DNA of 64,000 bases from JACCVL01 sp963704295 (GTDB lineage Bacteria; Actinomycetota; Actinomycetes; Propionibacteriales; Nocardioidaceae): contig OY969884.1 of the NCBI GenBank assembly GCA_963704295.1, positions 2,356,001 to 2,420,000 of the forward strand, read 5' to 3'. Every line of letters starts with the position of its first letter. Within the stretch, counting starts at the first letter, position 1. Shown piece by piece: positions 47,480-55,531 of this stretch. The notes below the pieces were generated by a model. The model worked only from the letters and a program-made list of their open reading frames with translations, was not told the origin of the DNA and made no database searches. The translations under genes and the position numbers were made by a program.

Positions 47480-48181
47480 ATGGGCGCCGTGACGGAGCTT
47501 CCCGCTGCTGACGAGCCGACGCCCGCTGCCGGCGACCGGGTCTTCGACTGTCGCGAACCGGAACGAAAGGCAGCCGGTCTCGACGCGGCGCTGGTGGCGA
47601 TCCGCGACCTCCGGCTGGTCGTGCTGCCGACCGACACGGTGTACGGCGTGGCCGGCGACGCCTTCGAGGCGACCGCGGTGCGCCGGCTGCTCCGGGCGAA
47701 GGGGCGTGGTCGGGACCAGCCGCCCCCGGTCCTGATCGGAGCGGCGAGCACGCTGGACGCGCTCACGACGGGCGTCCCCACCTACGCCCGGGAGATGGTC
47801 GACGAGCTCTGGCCGGGACCGCTGACCCTGGTGTGCAACCAGCAGCCGTCACTGACATGGGACCTGGGCGACGCCCGCGGGACCGTGGCGGTGCGGGTGC
47901 CCGACCACCCGCTGGCGGTCGAGCTGCTGACGATGACCGGACCCCTCGCCGTGAGCAGCGCGAACCGCACCGGGATGGCGCCGGCGACGACGGCGGAGCA
48001 GGCCCGGGAGATGCTGGGGGACAAGGTCCGCGTCTACCTCGACGGCGGCCCGACCACGGGGGACGAGGTGTCCACGATCGTGGACGTGACCGGCACCCGC
48101 GCCCGGGTGCTCCGTCAGGGCGGGGTGCCACTGGAGCGGCTGCGGGAGTTCGACGCCCGGGTCACCGTCGAGGAGCCATGA
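47480..48181 (+). CDS. L-threonylcarbamoyladenylate synthase (Sua5/YrdC/TsaC)
   Basis: 233-residue enzyme making threonylcarbamoyl-AMP from threonine, bicarbonate and ATP for the t6A modification of tRNAs. Motifs: V-V-L-P-T-D-T-V-Y-G-V-A-G-D-A (start of the YrdC fold), L-W-P-G-P-L-T-L-V, R-V-P-D-H-P-L and S-S-A-N-R-T-G. No C-terminal Sua5 domain. Start is ambiguous: ATG 47480 or in-frame GTG 47489; neither has a strong ribosome-binding site. Order prmC-Sua5-wecA-atp matches M. tuberculosis Rv1300-Rv1304. Confidence 0.9.
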   Translation: MGAVTELPAADEPTPAAGDRVFDCREPERKAAGLDAALVAIRDLRLVVLPTDTVYGVAGDAFEATAVRRLLRAKGRGRDQPPPVLIGAASTLDALTTGVPTYAREMVDELWPGPLTLVCNQQPSLTWDLGDARGTVAVRVPDHPLAVELLTMTGPLAVSSANRTGMAPATTAEQAREMLGDKVRVYLDGGPTTGDEVSTIVDVTGTRARVLRQGGVPLERLREFDARVTVEEP

Positions 48182-48226
48182 CGCGCGCCTCGGCGTGCCC
48201 GCCCGGTGGCGGGCCGGGTGACAGCG

Positions 48227-49372
48227 GTGCGTGAGTACGCCCTGGTGTTCGCCGTCGCGGCGGCGGTGACCTACCTCTCGGCCGTCGTCGCCCGGGTGCT
48301 GGCCCTGCGGGTGGGCGCGATGGCGACCGTCCGGGACCGCGACGTGCACGCCATCCCGATCCCCTACCTCGGGGGGGTGGCGATGCTGGGCGGGCTCGCC
48401 GCCGCCCTCCTCGTCGCCGCACATCTGCCGTTCCTGTCCCTGTCGGACCCGCCGGTGTTCGAGGATGCCCGGTCGGTGCTCGTCGGGGGGGTCCTGGTCT
48501 GCCTGGTCGGCGTGCTGGACGACGTCTTCGAGCTCGATGCGCTGACCAAGTTCGGCGGGCAGCTGCTGGCCGCAGGGGTCGTGGCGTACCTCGGCGTCCA
48601 GCTGCAGTACCTCCCGCTCCCGAACGGCGGGACGTTCGCCATCGACCCGAGCCAGTCGCCGCTGTTCACCGTGTTCCTGATCGTCGCCACCGTGAACGCG
48701 GTGAACTTCGTCGACGGGTTGGACGGGCTGGCGGCCGGCGTGATCGGCATCGGTGCGATCGCCTTCTTCGCCTACTCGTACCTGTTGGTGGTCGAGAACG
48801 ACCAGACCCGCGCGCTGACCGCCGCGATCCTGACCGCCGCGCTGGCCGGGGTCTGCATCGGCTTCCTCCCGCACAACTTCTATCCGGCCCGGATGTTCAT
48901 GGGCGACTCGGGCTCGATGCTGATCGGCCTGGTGCTGGCGGGCGGTGCCCTCACCCTGACCGGTCAGCTGCCGTTGCCGGAGGTCACCGAGGGCGTCGCA
49001 GGAGCCGACGCCGGCGTGCAGGCCGCGCTGATCCCGGTGCTGCTCCCGGTGGCGATCCTGCTGGTGCCGTTCGTCGACCTGCTGCTCGCGGTGATCCGCC
49101 GCACCCGGGCGGGACGGTCGCCCTTCAGCCCGGACAAGCTGCACCTGCACCACCGGCTGCTGGAGATCGGGCACTCGCACCGGCGGGCCGTCCTGCTGAT
49201 GTACGCGATCGCCGCCCTGGTCGCCTTCGGCACCGTGGTGGTGAGCCTGTCCGCGGGCTGGCGGACGCTGGTCGGGGTCGGCACGCTGGGGATCCTCACC
49301 GCGGTGGCGGTGTGGGGGCTGCCGCGCTGGCAGCGGCCCCACCTCCCCGTCTCCGGTCCACCGGCCGAGTGA
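48227..49372 (+). CDS. wecA: Undecaprenyl-phosphate GlcNAc-1-phosphate transferase (WecA/Rfe-like)
   Basis: 381-residue integral membrane enzyme with about 11 helices, starting the lipid-linked precursor for the arabinogalactan or teichoic linkage unit. Motifs: the V-R-D-R-D-V-H-A-I-P-I-P-Y-L-G-G loop, L-D-D-V-F-E-L (first Asp pair), N-A-V-N-F-V-D-G-L-D-G-L-A, F-M-G-D-S-G-S, and the C-terminal H-L-H-H-R-L-L-E-I-G-H. I chose GTG 48227 (M-R-E-Y-A-L-V) since homologues begin M-R-E-Y; GTG 48206 is a longer option. Confidence 0.9.
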   Translation: MREYALVFAVAAAVTYLSAVVARVLALRVGAMATVRDRDVHAIPIPYLGGVAMLGGLAAALLVAAHLPFLSLSDPPVFEDARSVLVGGVLVCLVGVLDDVFELDALTKFGGQLLAAGVVAYLGVQLQYLPLPNGGTFAIDPSQSPLFTVFLIVATVNAVNFVDGLDGLAAGVIGIGAIAFFAYSYLLVVENDQTRALTAAILTAALAGVCIGFLPHNFYPARMFMGDSGSMLIGLVLAGGALTLTGQLPLPEVTEGVAGADAGVQAALIPVLLPVAILLVPFVDLLLAVIRRTRAGRSPFSPDKLHLHHRLLEIGHSHRRAVLLMYAIAALVAFGTVVVSLSAGWRTLVGVGTLGILTAVAVWGLPRWQRPHLPVSGPPAE

Positions 49373-49385
49373 GTGGTCGCGAGAC

Positions 49386-49405
49386 CTTGTGCTAGTTTTC
49401 ACAAG
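49386..49405. promoter_or_regulatory. Palindrome over an extended -10 box upstream of the atp operon
   Basis: CTTGTG (49386-49391) and CACAAG (49400-49405) flank TGCTAGTTT, which contains an extended -10 (TAGTTT at 49393-49398). A protein bound to the palindrome would cover the promoter. A second weaker box, TAGCGT at 49544-49549, is nearer the first gene. The spacer 49373-49620 shows nothing else beyond a CCGCCC/GGGCGG hairpin near 49563-49582. Confidence 0.45.
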
Positions 49406-49620
49406 CACCGCGCACCCCCCACCCCGACGTCATCGAGGACTGTCGCCGTTGCTCTCCGTCGCACCCCGAGGACCGTTCCGCGTCCCGTTTCCGGGCAGGT
49501 CCGCAGGGTTCCGCGCGACGCCGGACGACGTGTCCTGCTGTGGTAGCGTCCCGTCGGTCCCGCCCGCCACGGGATCGGGCGGTACGCGTCCCCGAACCTT
49601 CGTGTGGAGGCCTGCGCGCC

Positions 49621-49893
49621 GTGTCCGACGACAGTGGCGAGGCGGGTCTGGGTCTGTCGGACTTCCTGAGCATCGGCTCCTACAACGTGGTGTGTGTCGT
49701 CGCTGGCATGGGCCTCGGCTGGTGGGCGGATGCGGCTGCGGAGACGACGCCCGTGCTCACTCTCGGAGGTCTGGCGGCAGGCGTCGTGGTGGGGGTTTTC
49801 GGTACCTGGCTGCGGGTCCGGCCGCTGCTGAGCGACGGTGCGGACGATGACCCAGGTCGACCCGACGATGCCGAGAGGCGAGGACGTCATTAG
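49621..49893 (+). CDS. AtpZ/AtpI-like small membrane protein heading the atp operon
   Basis: 90-residue protein with two membrane helices (about 17-38 and 46-66: N-V-V-C-V-V-A-G-M-G-L-G-W-W-A-D and L-G-G-L-A-A-G-V-V-V-G-V-F-G-T-W). The G-x-G-W-W-x-D wording between helices matches AtpZ/AtpI-type proteins that lie in front of F-ATPase genes and are linked to Mg2+ uptake or c-ring assembly. GTG at 49621 with GGAGG 11 bases upstream. The acidic, Asp/Arg-rich tail is cytoplasmic. Assignment rests on position and helix pattern. Confidence 0.65.
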   Translation: MSDDSGEAGLGLSDFLSIGSYNVVCVVAGMGLGWWADAAAETTPVLTLGGLAAGVVVGVFGTWLRVRPLLSDGADDDPGRPDDAERRGRH

Positions 49894-49920
49894 CGTGGGG
49901 CCATGGGAAGGACGGCGCAG

Positions 49921-50334
49921 ATGAGTGAGCAGGCACCGCCTGAGCACGTGTCGCTGGTCGAGGTAGCTCGACGGCAGCGGGTGACCGTCCTGCTGGCCGG
50001 TGGCCTGGCAGCCGCTGGTCTGGTGGTCGGTGCGGGGCTCGAGAACTGGGCCGCGGGAGCCTTCCTCGCCATCGGCGTGGGACTGTCCCTGGTCAATGCG
50101 CTGTTCACCGAGCTGTCGATGATCCGGATGACCGCGAGCGGTGACGACCTGTCCCGCAAGCAGTTCGCCGTGTCCGCGCTGGGCCGGCTGGCCCTGGTCT
50201 CCGTGGTCGCGCTGGTGCTGGTCATCGCCTTCTGGCCGACCGGCGGCTTCGTGCTCGGTGGGCTGGCCCTGTTCCAGCTCCTCACCGTCGCCCTGACCGG
50301 CTTCCCGCTGCTGAAGGAGCTTCGCGAGTCATGA
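49921..50334 (+). CDS. ATP synthase subunit I-like membrane protein
   Basis: 137-residue protein with four membrane helices, like AtpI/Rv1303-type proteins at the start of actinobacterial atp operons; probably assists assembly of the c-ring. Residues 1-18 are hydrophilic (S-E-Q-A-P-P-E-H-V-S-L-V-E-V), and helices fall at about 22-45, 47-62, 82-104 and 110-130. ATG 49921 is preferred to ATG 49903 because GGAAGGAC lies 8 bases before it. The stop overlaps atpB by 4 bases (ATGA). Confidence 0.75.
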   Translation: MSEQAPPEHVSLVEVARRQRVTVLLAGGLAAAGLVVGAGLENWAAGAFLAIGVGLSLVNALFTELSMIRMTASGDDLSRKQFAVSALGRLALVSVVALVLVIAFWPTGGFVLGGLALFQLLTVALTGFPLLKELRES

Positions 50335-51107
50335 GCACGACCGTCCCGCTCGCGGAGAGCGAGAGCGACATCGAGATCGGTCATCACGTCACCGTCGACT
50401 TCCTCGGGATGACGTTCAACGCCGACACCATCTGGACGACGGCCATCGCCGGCGCCATCGTCGTCGGCCTCGGGTTCTGGATGCGGTCCAAGATCACCAG
50501 CGGCGTGCCGAGCAAGATCCAGATCTTCTGGGAGCTGCTCGTCGACACCGTCACCGAGCAGGTCGAGTCCAGCCTCGGCAAGATCAACCCGTTCGTGGTG
50601 CCGCTGGCGGTGGCGCTGTTCATGTTCATCCTGGTGTCCAACTGGCTGCACCTGATCCCGAGCGGGGACGACCCGCACCTGCTGCCCGCCCCGACGGCCG
50701 ACGTCAACCTGACCTACGCGCTCGGTCTGTTCGTCATCGTCGGCGTGCACGTCTACAGCGTCCGCCAGCGCGGGGTGAAGAACTACTTCAAGCACTACTT
50801 CGAGCCGTACCCGGTGCTGTTCCCGATCAACCTGATCGAGGAGATCGTCAAGCCGTTCACCCTGGCACTCCGGCTCTTCGGCAACATCTTCTCCGGGGCG
50901 ATCATGGTCTCCCTGATCGGGCTGTTCCCGGCCTGGTTGCTCTGGGGACCCAACGCCCTGTGGAAGGCCTTCGACCTGTTCGTCGGTCTGATCCAGGCCT
51001 TCATCTTCGCCCTGCTCACGATCCTGTACTTCGGGATGGCGGGCGAGACGCACGCAGACGAGAGCGAGAGCGAGGACAAGGAGCCGGCTCCCGAAGCAGT
51101 GCACTGA
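50331..51107 (+). CDS. atpB: ATP synthase F0 subunit a
   Basis: 258-residue membrane stator subunit that carries the proton half-channels against the c-ring. The essential Arg is in L-A-L-R-L-F-G-N-I-F, preceded by E-E-I-V-K-P-F-T. N-terminal hydrophilic segment of some 35 residues, then five to six helices, and an acidic C-terminal tail (E-S-E-S-E-D-K-E-P-A). ATG overlaps the preceding stop. A 70-base spacer separates it from atpE and includes AAGGAGA before the atpE ATG. Confidence 0.95.
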   Translation: MSTTVPLAESESDIEIGHHVTVDFLGMTFNADTIWTTAIAGAIVVGLGFWMRSKITSGVPSKIQIFWELLVDTVTEQVESSLGKINPFVVPLAVALFMFILVSNWLHLIPSGDDPHLLPAPTADVNLTYALGLFVIVGVHVYSVRQRGVKNYFKHYFEPYPVLFPINLIEEIVKPFTLALRLFGNIFSGAIMVSLIGLFPAWLLWGPNALWKAFDLFVGLIQAFIFALLTILYFGMAGETHADESESEDKEPAPEAVH

Positions 51108-51177
51108 GCAGTAGCCGCCACACCCGACCGAGCACCACACAGATCCGGCAGGGCCCGGACGTGAACCAAGGAGAGAC

Positions 51178-51423
51178 ATGGAAGACGCAATCAAGATCGC
51201 CGGGGCGATGATCGGCGGCGGGCTCGCGCTCGCCGGTGGAGCCATCGGTGCGGCCATCGGCGACGGGCTGGCGGGGAGCGCCACCATCTCCGGGATCGCG
51301 CGCCAGCCCGAGGCTCGTGGCCGACTGATGACGATCTTCTTCCTGACCGTCGGTCTGGTAGAGGCGATGTACTTCATCAACCTGGCGTTCATGGCGTTGT
51401 TCGTCTTCGTCACCGGCGCCTGA
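51178..51423 (+). CDS. atpE: ATP synthase F0 subunit c
   Basis: 81-residue hairpin protein forming the rotor ring. The proton-carrying acidic residue is Glu62 in G-L-V-E-A-M-Y-F, and the polar loop is R-Q-P-E. The first helix is Gly/Ala rich (A-M-I-G-G-G-L-A-L-A-G-G-A-I-G-A-A-I-G-D-G). The second-helix segment closely resembles that of mycobacteria, where diarylquinolines bind; sensitivity here is not testable from sequence. ATG at 51178 has AAGGAGA directly upstream, the strongest ribosome-binding site in the operon, as expected for the most abundant subunit. Confidence 0.97.
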   Translation: MEDAIKIAGAMIGGGLALAGGAIGAAIGDGLAGSATISGIARQPEARGRLMTIFFLTVGLVEAMYFINLAFMALFVFVTGA

Positions 51424-51457
51424 GCGATCTCCCGCCACGACTGACAGGACCACACCG

Positions 51458-52030
51458 ATGTCCAGGACGAACGAGGCCGCGGAAAACTTCCTCGTGCCCA
51501 ATGCCACGTTCTTCGTCGAGCTGTTCGCCTTCGGGTTGATCCTCTTCGCGCTCGGCCGCTGGGTCGTGCCGCCGATCAACCGGGCGATGGCTGACCGGCA
51601 GGAGCGCATCCGGCGGCAGTTCGAGGAGGGTGAGCAGGCCAAGGCGGCGGCGGAGGCTGCGGAGCGCGAGTTCCGTGAACAGCTCACCGACGCCAAGCAC
51701 GAGGCGGCGCGGATCCGTGAGGACGCCCGCGAGCAGGGTGCGGCGATCATCGCCGAGCTGCGCGAGCAGGCCCAGGTCGAGGCGCAGCGGATCATCACCG
51801 CCGCGAACGCCCAGCTCGAGGCCAACCGGCAGCGGGTCCTCACCGAGCTGCGCGCCGAGATCGGGTCGCTGGCGACCACACTCGCCGAGCAGATCGTCGG
51901 CGAGTCGCTGGAGGACGAGGCGCGGCAGCGGCGGACCGTCGAGCGGTTCGTCGCGGAGCTCGAGCAGGCCGAGACCGACGGCACCGAACCGGAGCCGGAG
52001 GTCGAGCAGCCGGCCGGGAAGTCGCGCTGA
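51458..52030 (+). CDS. atpF: ATP synthase F0 subunit b
   Basis: 190-residue peripheral stalk subunit: one membrane helix near residues 18-38 (F-F-V-E-L-F-A-F-G-L-I-L-F-A-L), then a long charged coiled coil (A-E-A-A-E-R-E-F-R-E-Q-L and repeats of E-x-x-R-x). It is a separate gene; there is no second b gene fused to delta as in mycobacteria. The TGA overlaps the atpH ATG by one base (TGATG). Confidence 0.93.
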   Translation: MSRTNEAAENFLVPNATFFVELFAFGLILFALGRWVVPPINRAMADRQERIRRQFEEGEQAKAAAEAAEREFREQLTDAKHEAARIREDAREQGAAIIAELREQAQVEAQRIITAANAQLEANRQRVLTELRAEIGSLATTLAEQIVGESLEDEARQRRTVERFVAELEQAETDGTEPEPEVEQPAGKSR

Positions 52031-52845
52031 TGCGGGGCTCCTCAGCCGAATCGAGGCGCGCCGTCCTGGAGGCTCTCGACGGAGTTCTCGACGGAGCCGC
52101 AGCGGACACGGCCGCGACCCTCGGCGACGAGCTGTTCGCGCTCGTGGGTCTGCTCGACTCCGAGTCGGGACTGCGGCGGGCAACCACCGATCCGGCCACG
52201 CCCGCCGCGGCCCGCAAGGCACTGGTCGCGCACGTGTTCGGCGACCGGGTGTCCGACGCCACCAAGACGGTGCTCGAAAGCGCGGCCGAGCGGCGCTGGT
52301 CGGCGTCGCGCGACCTGGCCGACACCCTCGAGCACGCCGGTGTGCTGGCGCACGTGACCGCCGCCCAGGTCGACGACCGGCTGGACGAGGTCGAGGACGA
52401 GCTGTTCCGGTTCGGACGCATCGTCGCCTCGGACCGTGATCTGCGCGGAGTGCTGGGCGACCGGACCACCCCGCTGCACGCCCGTCAGCAGCTGGTCGAC
52501 GACCTGCTGGCGGACCGGACCACCCCGGCCACCCGCCGGCTCGCGGTCCAGGCGACGGCGGGCCGGCACCGCTCGCTCGCCGCCGGACTGCACGAGTTCG
52601 TCCGGATCGCGGCGCAACGGCGGAACCGGCTGGTCGCGAGCGTCACGGTGGCCCAGCCGATGTCCGGTCCTGAGACCGACCGGCTGGCCGAGGCGCTGGC
52701 TGGCCGGTACGGACAGAAGTTCCACCTGAACATCATCGTCGACCCATCGGTGCTCGGCGGTGCCCGCGTCGAGATCGGCGACGACGTGTTCGACGGAACG
52801 ATGCACACCCGGCTGGAGAACGTCCGCCGGCGCCTGGCGGGCTGA
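52030..52845 (+). CDS. atpH: ATP synthase F1 subunit delta
   Basis: 271-residue stator subunit linking F1 to the b stalk. It is longer than the roughly 180 residues of E. coli, as common in actinobacteria. The C-terminal family signature V-D-P-S-V-L-G-G-A-R-V-E-I-G-D is clear; the helical N-terminal domain includes L-F-A-L-V-G-L-L-D. ATG at 52030 is coupled to atpF by a one-base overlap. An 83-base spacer follows, ending in a purine-rich AGAGAGCAGGGA before atpA. Confidence 0.92.
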   Translation: MRGSSAESRRAVLEALDGVLDGAAADTAATLGDELFALVGLLDSESGLRRATTDPATPAAARKALVAHVFGDRVSDATKTVLESAAERRWSASRDLADTLEHAGVLAHVTAAQVDDRLDEVEDELFRFGRIVASDRDLRGVLGDRTTPLHARQQLVDDLLADRTTPATRRLAVQATAGRHRSLAAGLHEFVRIAAQRRNRLVASVTVAQPMSGPETDRLAEALAGRYGQKFHLNIIVDPSVLGGARVEIGDDVFDGTMHTRLENVRRRLAG

Positions 52846-52928
52846 CGGCCAGGCACACCCCCAGCAGACGCACAGGCCGGCACCGCCGGCGACACGGACC
52901 ACGAAACTCAGAGAGCAGGGACCACGAC

Positions 52929-54569
52929 ATGGCGGAGCTCACCATCCGTCCGGAGGAGATCCGGGACGCGCTACAGCGGTTCGTCACCGAGTACCAGCCG
53001 GAGGCTGCCAGCCGTGAGGAGGTCGGCACGGTGGCCGAGGCCGGCGACGGCATCGCCCGCGTCGAGGGGCTGCCCTCGGCGATGGCCAACGAGCTCCTCG
53101 AGTTCGAGGACGGCACGCTCGGCCTGGCCCTCAACCTGGACGTCCGCGAGATCGGTGTCGTCGTCCTCGGTGACTTCACCGGGATCGAGGAGGGCCAGTC
53201 GGTGCGACGCACCGGCGAGATCCTGTCCGTCCCGGTCGGTGACGGTTACCTCGGCCGCGTCGTCGACCCGCTCGGCAACGCGATCGACGGGCTCGGTGAC
53301 GTGGAGACCAGCGACCGGCGACCGCTGGAGGTGCAGGCGCCCACGGTCGTGCAGCGGCAGTCGGTGAACGAGCCACTGCAGACCGGCATCAAGGCGATCG
53401 ACGCCCTCACCCCCATCGGCCGGGGTCAGCGACAGCTGATCATCGGCGACCGGCAGACCGGAAAGTCTGCCGTGGCGATCGACACCATCATCAACCAGAA
53501 GGAGTTCTGGGAGACCGGTGATCCGGCCAAGCAGGTCCGCTGCATCTACGTCGCGATCGGTCAGAAGGGCTCCACGATCGCCGCGGTCCGCGGCGCCCTC
53601 GAGGAGGCAGGCGCCCTCGAGTACACGACGATCGTGGCCTCTCCGGCATCGGACTCCGCCGGCTTCAAGTACCTCGCGCCCTACACCGGCTCGGCGATCG
53701 GCCAGCAGTGGATGTACGAGGGCAAGCACGTCCTGATCATCTTCGACGACCTGTCCAAGCAGGCCGAGGCCTACCGCGCGGTCTCCCTGCTGCTTCGCCG
53801 GCCGCCGGGTCGCGAGGCCTACCCCGGCGACGTGTTCTACCTGCACAGCCGACTGCTCGAGCGCTGCGCCAAGCTGTCCGACGAGATGGGCGCCGGCTCG
53901 ATGACCGGGCTGCCGATCATCGAGACGAAGGCGAACGACGTCTCGGCGTACATCCCGACCAACGTCATCTCCATCACCGACGGGCAGATCTTCCTCCAGT
54001 CCGACCTGTTCAACGCCAACCAGCGGCCCGCGATCGACGTCGGCATCTCGGTGTCCCGCGTCGGAGGTGCCGCCATGACGAAGGCGATGAGAAAGGTCAC
54101 CGGCTCACTGAAGGTCGACCTCGCGCAGTACCGCGCGATGGAGGCCTTCGCCATGTTCGCCTCCGACCTCGACGCTGCGTCCCGGCGACAGCTGGACCGC
54201 GGGCAGGGGCTGATGGAGCTGCTCAAGCAGCCGCAGTACTCCCCGTTCCCGATGGAGGAGCAGGCCGTCTCCATGTGGGCCGGGACGAGCGGCAAGCTCG
54301 ACGCGGTCCCCACCGTCGACGTGCGCCGCTTCGAGTCCGAGTTCCTCGACTACGTCCGCCGCGAGCACGGCGGCCTGCTCGACGCGATCCGGGAGTCCGG
54401 CACGTTCGAGGACTCCACCGCGTCGTCGCTGGAGAGCGCCTACGACTCGTTCGCGGACCAGTTCGAGACCTCCGAGGGCGGCTCGATCAAGGCCGGCCAC
54501 GAGGAGCACGAGGCGCTCGAGGACGAGGACGTGGAGCAGGAGCAGATCGTCAAGCAGAAGCGGGGCTGA
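52929..54569 (+). CDS. atpA: ATP synthase F1 subunit alpha
   Basis: 546-residue regulatory nucleotide-binding subunit. N-terminal beta-barrel, then Walker A G-D-R-Q-T-G-K-S-A, I-Y-V-A-I-G-Q-K, and V-G-G-A-A-M-T-K-A-M-R-K-V with the conserved Arg. The C-terminal extension (about 30 residues, E-H-E-E-H-E-A-L-E-D-E-D) is acidic. This type of C-terminal tail occurs in other actinobacterial alpha subunits and in mycobacteria suppresses ATP hydrolysis; the same role here is inferred. ATG 3 bases after the 52846-52928 spacer's ACGAC run. Confidence 0.97.
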   Translation: MAELTIRPEEIRDALQRFVTEYQPEAASREEVGTVAEAGDGIARVEGLPSAMANELLEFEDGTLGLALNLDVREIGVVVLGDFTGIEEGQSVRRTGEILSVPVGDGYLGRVVDPLGNAIDGLGDVETSDRRPLEVQAPTVVQRQSVNEPLQTGIKAIDALTPIGRGQRQLIIGDRQTGKSAVAIDTIINQKEFWETGDPAKQVRCIYVAIGQKGSTIAAVRGALEEAGALEYTTIVASPASDSAGFKYLAPYTGSAIGQQWMYEGKHVLIIFDDLSKQAEAYRAVSLLLRRPPGREAYPGDVFYLHSRLLERCAKLSDEMGAGSMTGLPIIETKANDVSAYIPTNVISITDGQIFLQSDLFNANQRPAIDVGISVSRVGGAAMTKAMRKVTGSLKVDLAQYRAMEAFAMFASDLDAASRRQLDRGQGLMELLKQPQYSPFPMEEQAVSMWAGTSGKLDAVPTVDVRRFESEFLDYVRREHGGLLDAIRESGTFEDSTASSLESAYDSFADQFETSEGGSIKAGHEEHEALEDEDVEQEQIVKQKRG

Positions 54570-54572
54570 CCG

Positions 54573-55526
54573 ATGCCCGCCAGCCTGCGCGAGTACCGCG
54601 CGAAGATCCGCTCGACCGAGGCGACCAAGAAGATCACCCGGGCCATGGAGCTGATCGCCGCCTCCCGCATCATCAAGGCGCAGCAGCAGGCTGAGGCAGC
54701 GCTGCCGTACGCCCGCGAGCTGACCCGGGCGGTCTCGGCGGTGGCCACGTTCTCCAACGTCAGCCACCCGCTGACGACTGAGCACCCGGACCCGAAGCGG
54801 GCCGCGGTGGTCGTCGTCACCAGCGACCGTGGCCTGGCCGGCTCCTACTCCTCCTCGGTGCTGAAGCAGTCAGAGCGGCTGGTCGAGAAGCTGCACGGCG
54901 AGGGCAAGGAGGTCGACATCTACGTCTCCGGACGCAAGGGTGTCGGCTACTACAAGTTCCGCCAGCGTGAGCTCGCGGACAGCTGGTCCGGATACTCCGA
55001 CAAGCCGACCTACGAGGACGCCGCGACGATCGCGGAGGCGATCTTGGAGGCTTTCCTCACCGGCGAGGAGCTGGAGCGCGAGGACACCGGGATCGCGGCG
55101 CCGGAGACCGAGCGGGCCGGCGTCGACGAGGTGCACGTGGTGTTCACCCGGTTCCGCTCGATGCTGGTGCAGGAGCCCGAGGACATCCGGCTGCTGCCGC
55201 TCGAGGTCGTGGAGGACGAGGAGGCGCCGGAGCAGGACGACGTGCTGCCGCTCTACGAGTTCGAGCCCTCCGCCGAGGCAGTGCTCGACGCACTGCTTCC
55301 GCGCTACGTGACCAGCCGTATCTTCGCCTGCCTGATGCAGGCGTCCGCGTCCGAGCTGGCCGCCCGTCAGACGGCGATGAAGTCCGCGACGGACAACGCC
55401 GAGGACCTGATCGATAAGTACACCCGAATCGCGAACCAGGCCCGCCAGGCCGGGATCACCCAGGAGATCAGCGAGATCGTTGGCGGCGCCAACGCGCTGG
55501 CCGACGCCACCGCAGGGAGTGAGTGA
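54573..55526 (+). CDS. atpG: ATP synthase F1 subunit gamma
   Basis: 317-residue central rotor shaft. N-terminal coiled-coil R-E-Y-R-A-K-I-R-S-T-E-A-T-K-K-I-T-R-A-M-E-L-I-A-A and C-terminal helix A-T-D-N-A-E-D-L-I-D-K-Y are typical. There is an acidic insertion in the middle (E-V-V-E-D-E-E-A-P-E-Q-D-D), comparable to the loop seen in mycobacterial gamma. ATG 3 bases after the atpA stop. Confidence 0.95.
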   Translation: MPASLREYRAKIRSTEATKKITRAMELIAASRIIKAQQQAEAALPYARELTRAVSAVATFSNVSHPLTTEHPDPKRAAVVVVTSDRGLAGSYSSSVLKQSERLVEKLHGEGKEVDIYVSGRKGVGYYKFRQRELADSWSGYSDKPTYEDAATIAEAILEAFLTGEELEREDTGIAAPETERAGVDEVHVVFTRFRSMLVQEPEDIRLLPLEVVEDEEAPEQDDVLPLYEFEPSAEAVLDALLPRYVTSRIFACLMQASASELAARQTAMKSATDNAEDLIDKYTRIANQARQAGITQEISEIVGGANALADATAGSE

Positions 55527-55531
55527 CACAG

